Shown piece by piece: positions 6,863 through 12,517 of a stretch of DNA of 12,517 nucleotides. Position 1 is the first letter of the stretch; the number at the start of each line of letters is the position of its first letter. A program made the position numbers and the translations under genes. Source of the stretch: Caldifarciminota bacterium. Lineage in GTDB: Bacteria > Hydrothermota > Hydrothermia > S141-80. The notes beneath the pieces are model-generated. The model made no database searches and was not told where the DNA came from. It saw only the letters and a program-made list of their open reading frames with translations. The stretch is taken from contig JALUJC010000109.1 in NCBI GenBank assembly GCA_027053375.1, positions 1-12,517 of the forward strand, in the 5' to 3' direction.

Positions 6863-8722
6863 TTAGAATCGCATGGCCAGGTATGCCAGGAAGAGAAAGC
6901 CCAGGACCACCGCGTAGAGGGTATCCTGGACCTGTCCACTCTGGACGGTTCGCACCGCACGTGCCACCTGCCAGGTTCCCCATGTGAGGAAGTTCACCAC
7001 GCCGTCCACCACGTAACGGTCGAACCAGCCGAGAAAGTCCGAAAGCAGGTTGTACACATACCGGTAAAGCGCCAGGAAGAGATCGTCCACAAAGTAACGC
7101 CGTTCGAGCACCGTTGCGACTGGATGAAACCGTGTGTACACGGCCCGGGTATCCAGGGTACGTGCCTGATAGCCCAGATAGGCCAGGGCAATCCCGGCCA
7201 GACCCAGGAGACTCCCGATCCAGGGAAGGGACCCCGGGACATGCGCGGTTTCACCTGCAGCTTCCGACACGCCAAGGGTGTGGCTCAGCAGGCCCTCCAG
7301 GCCGTGTCCGAAAAATCCTGCCACGAGAGCGAGAATGGCCAGGATCCCCATGGGGCCAACCATCACTCCGGGCGACTCATGCGGGTGCCCCTCCGCCTCC
7401 CGGTCTCCAAAGAAGACCACGAAGAAGGCCCGGAACATATAGAACGCAGTGAGGAACACCGTGGCGAAAAGGAAGAAGATGGCCAGGGGTTCGCCGGTTT
7501 GCCACACCCCGACCAGGATTTCGTCCTTGGAGAAGAAACCCGCAGTGGGGGGGACCCCTGAAAGAGCCAGGCCGCCGACCAGGAAATAGAGCCCGGTCCA
7601 GCGCATGTGCTTCCAGAGGTTCCCCATGCGGAAAATGTCGTTGGTGTGCATGGCGTGAATCAGGCTCCCTGCCGCCAGGAAAAGCAGCGCCTTGAAGAAG
7701 GCATGGGTGAACAGATGGAAAAAGGCTGCCACGTGGGCTCCTGCCCCGGCGGCCGCCATCATATACCCGAGCTGGCTGATGGTGGAAAAGGCAAGGATTC
7801 GTTTGACATCCCTTTCTACCAGCGCCATGGTGGCTGCAAGGAAGGCCGTGAAGGCCCCGATCTGCAGGACCCAGAACGCCACCTCTGGCGTGGCGGCCAG
7901 AAGGGGATGGATACGGATCATCAGAAACACCCCGGCCGCCACCATGGTGGCCGCGTGAATCAGGGCGGAGACAGGGGTGGGACCTTCCATGGCATCCGGC
8001 AACCAGATGTGGAGGGGAAACTGGGCGCTCTTGCCCATGGCACCGACGAAAAGCCCCAGAACCCCCAGGGTCAGGAGCTGACCCCCGAGGGTGCCGTGTT
8101 CCACGGCAGAAAACAGGCCTTCAAAGGTGAACGTGCCTGCAGCAGCCCAGAGAAGCACCACCCCGATGGCAAATCCAACATCTCCCAGCCGGGTGACCCA
8201 GAAGGCTTTCAGCGCAGCCCGTGCAGCTTCGGGTTTGTAGAACCAGAAACCGATAAGCAGGTAGGAACAGGCCCCCACCAGCTCCCAGAACACATAGGTC
8301 TGAAGAAGATTGTGGGACAGCACAAGGCCGATCATGGAGGTGACGAACAGGGAATGGTAGGCGTAGTAGCGACCGAGGGAAGAGGGAGATTCCTCACTCA
8401 TGTAACCCAGTGAATAGACCTGGACCACCCAGGCGACCACCGTAACCACCACCAGCATGGCCACTGCCAGGCCATCCACAAGAATGCCGAAGGTGATGGG
8501 GGAGACGGTGGAAAAAGGCGCAAATACATACGAAAGGGTCTGAGGCTCAGGATGCTGGAGGTACCGCGTCAGCAGGAATAGCGCACTCACCAGAGAAAGG
8601 CTGATCGCGGCAATGGAGAGACCTGCCGCGCCCTTTCCGGTGCGGCGAATCCAGGGGAACGCACCGATCAGGGCGAAAGCGGTGAACGGTGCACCAATCG
8701 CAAGCAATGCCCACTGCATCAT
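6863..8722 (-). CDS. nuoL: Complex I subunit NuoL (distal antiporter-like subunit with lateral helix)
   Basis: A 619-residue membrane subunit, full length for NuoL. The proton-path residues are intact: E147 in YVFWELVGACSYLLIGFW (TM5), K231 in GAMGKSAQFPLHIWLPDAMEGPTP (TM7), H256 in SALIHAATMVAAG (TM8), H340 and K344 in LFTHAFFKALLFL, and K399-D400 in GFFSKDEIL (TM12), at nearly the same numbers as E. coli NuoL. The C-terminal part (about 520-619) carries the amphipathic lateral helix region, with YFVDDLFLALYRYVYN, and the final anchoring helix preceded by QSGQVQDTLYAVV. A good AGGAG lies 6 bases before the first of two successive ATG codons (8722 and 8719). The gap to the nuoK stop is 12 bases. 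The protein ends the membrane arm and translocates protons during quinone reduction. Confidence 0.97.
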   Translation of the reverse strand: MMQWALLAIGAPFTAFALIGAFPWIRRTGKGAAGLSIAAISLSLVSALFLLTRYLQHPEPQTLSYVFAPFSTVSPITFGILVDGLAVAMLVVVTVVAWVVQVYSLGYMSEESPSSLGRYYAYHSLFVTSMIGLVLSHNLLQTYVFWELVGACSYLLIGFWFYKPEAARAALKAFWVTRLGDVGFAIGVVLLWAAAGTFTFEGLFSAVEHGTLGGQLLTLGVLGLFVGAMGKSAQFPLHIWLPDAMEGPTPVSALIHAATMVAAGVFLMIRIHPLLAATPEVAFWVLQIGAFTAFLAATMALVERDVKRILAFSTISQLGYMMAAAGAGAHVAAFFHLFTHAFFKALLFLAAGSLIHAMHTNDIFRMGNLWKHMRWTGLYFLVGGLALSGVPPTAGFFSKDEILVGVWQTGEPLAIFFLFATVFLTAFYMFRAFFVVFFGDREAEGHPHESPGVMVGPMGILAILALVAGFFGHGLEGLLSHTLGVSEAAGETAHVPGSLPWIGSLLGLAGIALAYLGYQARTLDTRAVYTRFHPVATVLERRYFVDDLFLALYRYVYNLLSDFLGWFDRYVVDGVVNFLTWGTWQVARAVRTVQSGQVQDTLYAVVLGFLFLAYLAMRF

Positions 8723-8734
8723 GTTGTGCTCCTG

Positions 8735-9037
8735 TTAGCCTGAAAGCGTGGAGAGGTCATCCAACACAACGGTTCCGCGAACCCGTCGGGCAAGCAGGAA
8801 GAGGGCCAGTCCTACCGCCACCTCCGCCACCGTGATGGCAATGCCAAACAGCACCAGCACGGCACCACGTGGCTCCCCTCCGTAGGCCCAGGCCACCGAA
8901 AGGATGGCCAGGTTGACCCCGTTAAACATCAGTTCGATGGAGAGAAGAACGGCAATCACGTGCCGCCGGGCGAGCAATCCGAACAGCCCGATGGAAATCA
9001 GGGCAAAGGCAACCTGAAGAAGATGGGGCAGGGTCAT
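8735..9037 (-). CDS. nuoK: Complex I subunit NuoK
   Basis: A 100-residue subunit with three membrane helices, the usual length. The two buried glutamates of the E-channel are E35 in LLSIELMFNGVNL and E72 in ITVAEVAVGLALFL, matching E. coli E36 and E72. The family motif 'IELM.N.vNL' is complete. The start overlaps the nuoJ stop as ATGA and is preceded by a near-perfect AAAGGAGGTT (AGGAGG at 9050-9045, spacing 7), the strongest ribosome binding site in the window. Together with NuoJ and NuoH it forms the link between the quinone site and the proton channels. Confidence 0.97.
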   Translation of the reverse strand: MTLPHLLQVAFALISIGLFGLLARRHVIAVLLSIELMFNGVNLAILSVAWAYGGEPRGAVLVLFGIAITVAEVAVGLALFLLARRVRGTVVLDDLSTLSG

Positions 9038-9507
9038 GACTGAACCTCCTTTCGGGCGATCATAAGGGCGCCGATCACCGCAGCCAGCAGGAGAACCGAG
9101 AGCAGTTCAAAAGCCACCAGGTAGGTGCGGAACAGTTCCACCGCCAGCGTTTTGGGACCGAAGAGGGCGCCCACACGCACGGGGAGTCGGCTGGCATAGG
9201 AAGAGAGCAGGAAAAACACAAGCAGAGAGGTTACAGCCGCAGGGACAGGCTTTCGAAAACTGGGATTCAGGCGGACTTCGCCGGAAAGCGCGAGCGCAAA
9301 CACCACCAGGGTGAGCACACCGCCGGTGTACAGGAGGATCTGCACACCGCCGAGGAGGGGGTATCCCAGGAGGAAATAGAACAGGGCTGTGATCACCAGG
9401 GTAAAGGCGAGTGCGAAAGCAGCACGGAAAATGTTGCGGGACAACACGGTCCATACGCCACCCACCAGAAGGAGCACACTGAGAATCCAGAAGACCGTCT
9501 GGTTCAT
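9034..9507 (-). CDS. nuoJ: Complex I subunit NuoJ
   Basis: A 157-residue membrane protein with five predicted helices, slightly shorter than E. coli NuoJ (184), as is common outside Proteobacteria. The third helix has VQILLYTGGVLTLVVFALAL (55-74), including Y60 and the glycines where complex I structures show a pi-bulge that flips between states. The last helix has VAFELLSVLLLAAVIGALM (131-149), the typical ending. The start has AGGAGG at 9520-9515, 7 bases upstream, and overlaps the nuoI stop as ATGA. It acts in the membrane arm beside NuoK and NuoA. Confidence 0.95.
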   Translation of the reverse strand: MNQTVFWILSVLLLVGGVWTVLSRNIFRAAFALAFTLVITALFYFLLGYPLLGGVQILLYTGGVLTLVVFALALSGEVRLNPSFRKPVPAAVTSLLVFFLLSSYASRLPVRVGALFGPKTLAVELFRTYLVAFELLSVLLLAAVIGALMIARKEVQS

Positions 9508-10040
9508 GATCCGGCCTCCTCTGTGGCCTGCGCGCTCATCCAGGCCCGAATCCGGTTCCCGGTGGTTTCGGACTGGAGTTCAGGTTGTTCCAGGAGACGT
9601 ACACCGTTCTGGATCAGCCGTTCTTTCGTGAGGATCAGGTCTTCCCGGGAAGCCCCTGCAGGATGGAGTGAGCGCACCATCACGATCGCATCCGTGGGAC
9701 AGACCTGAACGCAGAGCTCACACTGCATGCAGGCCTGGAAGTTCAGATGGAAAGACTCCGCGTAGGTGGCACCTTTGCCGTTGGCACGGGGTTCGCCTTT
9801 CCGAAGTTTTACCGAGATAATCTGAGAGGGACAGATGTATTCGCAGAGTCGGCATCCGATACAGTTCTCCTCCCGTGTTTCCGGATCCAGGGTGAGGGCG
9901 AATGTTCCTCCACGCCATCGACGGGGAATCGGGCGGGGGGATCGAGGGTATTTTTCGGTGATGGGTTTCCGGAAAAAATTCCGGAAGGTGGTTCCAAAAG
10001 CGCGAACCGTTCCTTTTAAAACTGCGCTCAGGGTGCTCAT
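9504..10040 (-). CDS. nuoI: Complex I subunit NuoI (two 4Fe-4S clusters)
   Basis: A 178-residue peripheral subunit that carries clusters N6a and N6b and passes electrons toward N2 in NuoB. Both ferredoxin-type motifs are complete: C60-x2-C63-x2-C66-x3-C70-P and C104-x2-C107-x2-C110-x3-C114-P. The N-terminus (about 5-25) is amphipathic, as expected for contact with the membrane arm, and is followed by the family segment PITEKYPRSPRPIPRRWRG (26-44). After the second motif comes TDAIVM and a charged C-terminus. The start has AGGAGG at 10052-10047 (spacing 6) and overlaps the nuoH stop as ATGA. With nuoE, nuoF and nuoG absent next door, this is the only iron-sulfur subunit gene in the window and a probable entry or relay point for electrons from an unknown donor. 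Confidence 0.97.
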   Translation of the reverse strand: MSTLSAVLKGTVRAFGTTFRNFFRKPITEKYPRSPRPIPRRWRGGTFALTLDPETREENCIGCRLCEYICPSQIISVKLRKGEPRANGKGATYAESFHLNFQACMQCELCVQVCPTDAIVMVRSLHPAGASREDLILTKERLIQNGVRLLEQPELQSETTGNRIRAWMSAQATEEAGS

Positions 10041-11011
10041 GCGGCACCTCCTCGGTAGATCACCCAGTATGCTGCCAGGAAAAGGTTGGCAAGACTGAGG
10101 GGAAACAGGACCTTCCAGTTGAGCATCAGGGCCTGATCAATGCGAAGCCGAAGCATACTCCAGCGAACCCAGAGCATGAGGAGGAACACAAACAGCATCT
10201 TCAGAATCAACCAGATCCATCCGGGGAGGAAGGCCGGTCCCAGGTGGCCTCCAAGGAACACCGTGGCAGCCAGTCCTGTGATGGCAAAGGTGTGAGCGTA
10301 TTCCCCGGCATAGAACAGGGCGAATTTCATTCCGGAGTATTCAATGTTATACCCGGCGATCAGCTCGGATTCGGCTTCGGTGAGATCCAGCGGGGATTTG
10401 TTGCCTTCTGCCAGCGCTGCAATCAGGAAAACCAGGAAGGCAATCTGTCCCACCACGGGTTTCAGCACAAAGGGGAGTGCACGCTGAGCTTCCACAATGG
10501 CGGTAAGCTGGAACGATCCAGCCAGGAGGGCGGGGACGAGAAGGCTCAGCACAAGCGGAACTTCATAGGAAGCCAGCATGGCCACCATCCGCAATGCGGA
10601 CAGAAGGGCATATTTGTTGTTGGAGGCCCAGCCTGCTGCAAAAATGCCCAGAAGTGAGAGAGAGGCAAACGCCAGGAAAAAGAGCAGCGAAAACGGGTGA
10701 TCCACCACAGCAAGTTTGTCAGCCACAGGGATGAAGGCAAAACCCAGCAGGGCAGGGACCATCACCAGGTAGGGCGCAAGGTTGAAGAGGAAGCGGTCAG
10801 CATGGAAGGGAACGATGTCTTCCTTGGACATGAGCTTGACCACATCCGCCAGTGGCTGGAGCCACCCGTGTGGGTACCCCACGAAATAGGGTCCCACGCG
10901 GTTCTGAAAGCGCGCGGCGATCTTTCGCTCCAGCCAGGTAAGATAGGCGGTAATGGTCAGCGCCACACCGAGCACCAGCACAATCAGCACAAGGGGTTGC
11001 AGAAGGTTCAT
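10037..11011 (-). CDS. nuoH: Complex I subunit NuoH (quinone-site membrane subunit)
   Basis: A 324-residue membrane subunit of the usual length, which forms the quinone chamber entrance with NuoB and NuoD. Recognisable family motifs are LERKIAARFQNRVGP (27-41) on the first cytoplasmic loop and AEGNKSPLDLTEAESELIAG followed by YNIEYSGMKFALFYAGEYAH (201-240), which holds the conserved acidic cluster and the Tyr/Met/Lys segment. The canonical form of the latter is 'AE.NR.PFDL.EAESEL.aGy..EYS.mkFa.f...EY'; here K205 and S206 replace R and A, and L209 replaces F, which are mild changes. The start has AGGAGG 6 bases upstream that overlaps the nuoD stop codon. It follows nuoD by 11 bases, with no nuoE, nuoF or nuoG between. 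Confidence 0.97.
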   Translation of the reverse strand: MNLLQPLVLIVLVLGVALTITAYLTWLERKIAARFQNRVGPYFVGYPHGWLQPLADVVKLMSKEDIVPFHADRFLFNLAPYLVMVPALLGFAFIPVADKLAVVDHPFSLLFFLAFASLSLLGIFAAGWASNNKYALLSALRMVAMLASYEVPLVLSLLVPALLAGSFQLTAIVEAQRALPFVLKPVVGQIAFLVFLIAALAEGNKSPLDLTEAESELIAGYNIEYSGMKFALFYAGEYAHTFAITGLAATVFLGGHLGPAFLPGWIWLILKMLFVFLLMLWVRWSMLRLRIDQALMLNWKVLFPLSLANLFLAAYWVIYRGGAA

Positions 11012-11017
11012 GGGTGT

Positions 11018-11023
11018 CCTCCT
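11018..11023 (-). promoter_or_regulatory. Ribosome binding site of nuoH overlapping the nuoD stop codon
   Basis: AGGAGG on the minus strand. The nuoD stop reads TGA, and its final A is the first base of the site (TGAGGAGG). Spacing to the nuoH ATG is 6 bases. This is the junction where nuoE, nuoF and nuoG stand in 14-gene operons; only 11 bases separate the genes and no gene remnant fits between them. Confidence 0.6.
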
Positions 11024-12177
11024 CAGCGATCTACGTCGCCCAGCACCGGGTCCAGAGAGCCCAGGATGGCCACCACATCGGCCACAAGATGTCCGGGTAC
11101 GATGTGGGGAACCACCTGGAGGTTGGCAAAGGATGGGGCATTGATCTTCAGTCGATGAGGTTTCCAGCTGCCATCCGATACAATGTAAAATCCGAGTTCA
11201 CCGCGGGGCGATTCCACAGCACGATAGGCCTCTCCTTCTTTCACACGAAGCGCACGGGGGTTCTTCAGGGGTTTTCGGGAGAAAATGGGGCCCGAAGGGA
11301 GATTCTCCAGAAGCTGCCGGATGATACGGATGGACTGGACCATCTCCTCCATCCGAACCTCATAGCGTGCGTAGGCATCCCCGGTGGTGCGCACAGGAAC
11401 CTCAAACGCTACATCTTCGTAGGCATCATAAGGCGCCACCTTTCGGAGATCCAGAGGGACGCCGGAAGCCCGCAGCACCGGTCCGGTTACCCCCACACTG
11501 AGCGCCAGATCCCTGGGGATCACCCCCACCCCCTGTGTTCGTTCCTGAAAAATGGGGGTATCCCCGGTCATGGACCGGAGCTCAGGGAGGATCCGTTCCA
11601 GGTCGTCGATCAGTTGTTCTGCCCGGCGACGCAACGCGTCGCTCAGATCGTAGCGGGCGCCTCCAATCAGGTTAAGGTTGGTGTGGAAACGGGTGCCCGT
11701 CCAGGCTTCAAAGAAGTCCAGGAATTTTTCTCGTTCCCGGAAGCAGTACATGAAAAGCGTGGTCCCGCCTCCCAGTGCACCGCCCAGATCCAGGCCAAAG
11801 GTCCCGAGCCACACCAGGTGAGAGGTCAGACGCTGCATCTCCGCCATCAGGGTGCGCAGGTATTTCGCCCGGGGTGGAACTTCTATTTCCGCAAGCGCTT
11901 CCACCGTGAGCACGTAGGCCAGGGAGTTCGCTGTGGGAGCCAGGTAGTCATCACGCTCAAAAATGGGTGCCAGCTGATCGTACCCCAGATTTTCTGAGAG
12001 CTTTTCCACCCCACGGTGGAGATAGCCAATCACCGGTTCGGCGCGCGCCACGGTTTCTCCCCGAAGATGGAGCACCATACGAAGCACCCCGTGTGTGGAG
12101 GGGTGCTGGGGACCCATGTTCAGCGCAAGTTCGCCGAACTCTTTTTCAACAATGCGGACATCTTCGGTGGTTTTCAT
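11023..12177 (-). CDS. nuoD: Complex I subunit NuoD (49 kDa, quinone-binding)
   Basis: A 384-residue subunit of the peripheral arm that lines the quinone cavity. The start is set at 12177 ([10 protein letters not shown]): this ATG overlaps the nuoC stop as ATGA and has AGGAG 10 bases upstream. A start further up at 12216 would add 13 residues lying inside nuoC. The family motifs are [15 protein letters not shown] (19-33; H25 and H29 near the quinone head group), [10 protein letters not shown] (51-60), ERDDYLAP with Y78 (the quinone-binding Tyr), [19 protein letters not shown] and a C-terminal [13 protein letters not shown]. The hydrogenase-type CxxC pairs are missing, so this is a complex I subunit and not a [NiFe] hydrogenase large subunit. 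NuoD is not fused to NuoC. Confidence 0.97.
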   Translation of the reverse strand: MKTTEDVRIVEKEFGELALNMGPQHPSTHGVLRMVLHLRGETVARAEPVIGYLHRGVEKLSENLGYDQLAPIFERDDYLAPTANSLAYVLTVEALAEIEVPPRAKYLRTLMAEMQRLTSHLVWLGTFGLDLGGALGGGTTLFMYCFREREKFLDFFEAWTGTRFHTNLNLIGGARYDLSDALRRRAEQLIDDLERILPELRSMTGDTPIFQERTQGVGVIPRDLALSVGVTGPVLRASGVPLDLRKVAPYDAYEDVAFEVPVRTTGDAYARYEVRMEEMVQSIRIIRQLLENLPSGPIFSRKPLKNPRALRVKEGEAYRAVESPRGELGFYIVSDGSWKPHRLKINAPSFANLQVVPHIVPGHLVADVVAILGSLDPVLGDVDR

Positions 12178-12517
12178 GACGTGGACGCTCCTGCTGGATC
12201 GGGACGGTATCCCCATCCGGTTTCCATGCGGAAAGACTTGCGAAGGGGGTGACCTTCGTATTCTTCGGGAAGGAGAATTCTGCGGAGATCGGGATGGTGA
12301 CGAAACGTCACGCCAAACAGGTCGAACACTTCTCGTTCATACCAGTTGGCACCGGCAAACAGATCCACCAGCGAATCCACCTCGGGATTCTCCGCAGGCA
12401 GTGAAACTTTGACGAAGAACACTTCCCCACTGTCAGGATGTCGGAATCCATGCACCACTTCCAGGGTGTCTCCCCGATCTGTGGCACTGGCAAGCACATA
12501 CTGACGGTATCCATAGG
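12174..12517 (-). CDS. nuoC: Complex I subunit NuoC (30 kDa), N-terminus outside window
   Basis: The C-terminal 113 or so residues of NuoC; the frame stays open to the window edge (preceding residues YGYRQY), so the GTG at 12497 is internal and not the start. The 30 kDa signature is complete: [19 protein letters not shown], then [20 protein letters not shown], matching the family pattern 'ERE.yDlfGi.F.gHpdlRRIL...w.GhPLRKdf'. Another typical element is the preceding [19 protein letters not shown]. NuoC packs against NuoD and NuoB at the base of the peripheral arm. Its stop overlaps the nuoD start (ATGA). As a separate protein it differs from the fused NuoCD of E. coli. nuoA and nuoB are expected just upstream, outside the window. 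Confidence 0.95.
   Translation of the reverse strand, partial: YGYRQYVLASATDRGDTLEVVHGFRHPDSGEVFFVKVSLPAENPEVDSLVDLFAGANWYEREVFDLFGVTFRHHPDLRRILLPEEYEGHPLRKSFRMETGWGYRPDPAGASTS
12188..12192 (-). promoter_or_regulatory. Ribosome binding site supporting the nuoD start at 12177
   Basis: AGGAG on the minus strand inside the 3' end of nuoC, 10 bases before the ATG at 12177-12175. Together with the ATGA stop/start overlap it supports the shorter NuoD over a start at 12216. Confidence 0.5.

Larger units (their letters stand above)
1..12517 (-). other. Single minus-strand operon, partial at both ends
   Basis: All thirteen genes run on the minus strand. The junctions in order of transcription are: nuoC/nuoD ATGA; nuoD/nuoH 11-base gap; nuoH/nuoI, nuoI/nuoJ and nuoJ/nuoK ATGA; nuoK/nuoL and nuoL/nuoM 12-base gaps; nuoM/nuoN ATGA; nuoN/regulator TGA-G-ATG; regulator/tldE-like ATGA; tldE-like/glycosyltransferase TAATG; and an 8-base overlap between the glycosyltransferases. 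No gap leaves room for a terminator hairpin or a promoter outside coding sequence. The nuo genes have strong Shine-Dalgarno sites, the next three have weak or none, and the last has AGGAG again. Co-transcription is inferred from spacing only. Confidence 0.75.

Noticed and set aside
5315..8722. Possible Mrp-type Na+/H+ antiporter locus
   Set aside because: NuoL, NuoM and NuoN sit in the standard complex I order beside NuoC, NuoD, NuoH, NuoI, NuoJ and NuoK, and the NuoL C-terminus has the lateral-helix region of complex I.
11023..12177. Possible energy-converting [NiFe] hydrogenase large subunit instead of NuoD
   Set aside because: The N- and C-terminal CxxC metal-binding pairs are absent, and the GPQHPSTHG and quinone-site Tyr motifs are those of complex I.

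Overview
The window is one densely packed minus-strand gene block with almost no non-coding DNA. Read in the direction of transcription (from base 12517 down to base 1), it carries nine respiratory complex I genes: nuoC (cut by the window edge), nuoD, nuoH, nuoI, nuoJ, nuoK, nuoL, nuoM and nuoN. Four genes that are not complex I subunits follow without a break: a degenerate-receiver/DUF4388/roadblock-like protein, a TldE/PmbA-type protein, and two tandem paralogous family 2 glycosyltransferases, the second cut by the window edge. Neighbouring genes overlap by 1, 4 or 8 bases or are separated by at most 12 bases, so the whole set looks like one transcription unit that continues past both ends. 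I see no terminator-like gap, internal promoter, RNA gene, CRISPR array, insertion sequence or repeat array.

The complex I part follows the usual order, except that nuoH comes straight after nuoD, where nuoE, nuoF and nuoG (the NADH-oxidising module) stand in the 14-gene operons. NuoC and NuoD are separate, unfused proteins. This is the layout of the 11-subunit ('NADH dehydrogenase module absent') complexes known from many bacteria, chloroplasts and archaea, in which electrons come from ferredoxin, F420H2 or another donor. Most catalytic and proton-channel residues can be read directly: two 4Fe-4S motifs in NuoI, the quinone-site His and Tyr of NuoD, and the Glu/Lys/His chain in NuoL and NuoN. 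NuoM is the exception. It has Leu where the central TM7 lysine is expected, plus a longer loop, which marks a divergent NuoM type.

The downstream genes are the less expected part. The first is joined to nuoN by a TGA-G-ATG junction and has no good ribosome binding site of its own, so it is probably translated by coupling. It combines a receiver-like domain without its phosphorylation residues, a DUF4388 (PATAN-like) domain and a roadblock/LC7-like domain, a make-up seen in signalling and polarity proteins. The TldE/PmbA homologue lacks the HExxxH metal site of its usual partner TldD, and no tldD is present here. The two glycosyltransferases keep the DDD nucleotide-sugar motif and probably act on a cell-surface glycan or lipid.

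The organism is a bacterium with fairly GC-rich DNA and strong Shine-Dalgarno sites (AGGAGG is common). The 11-subunit gene set and the DUF4388 protein would fit Chloroflexota or another deep-branching, possibly thermophilic or anaerobic lineage. That is a guess from gene content and cannot be settled from this window.
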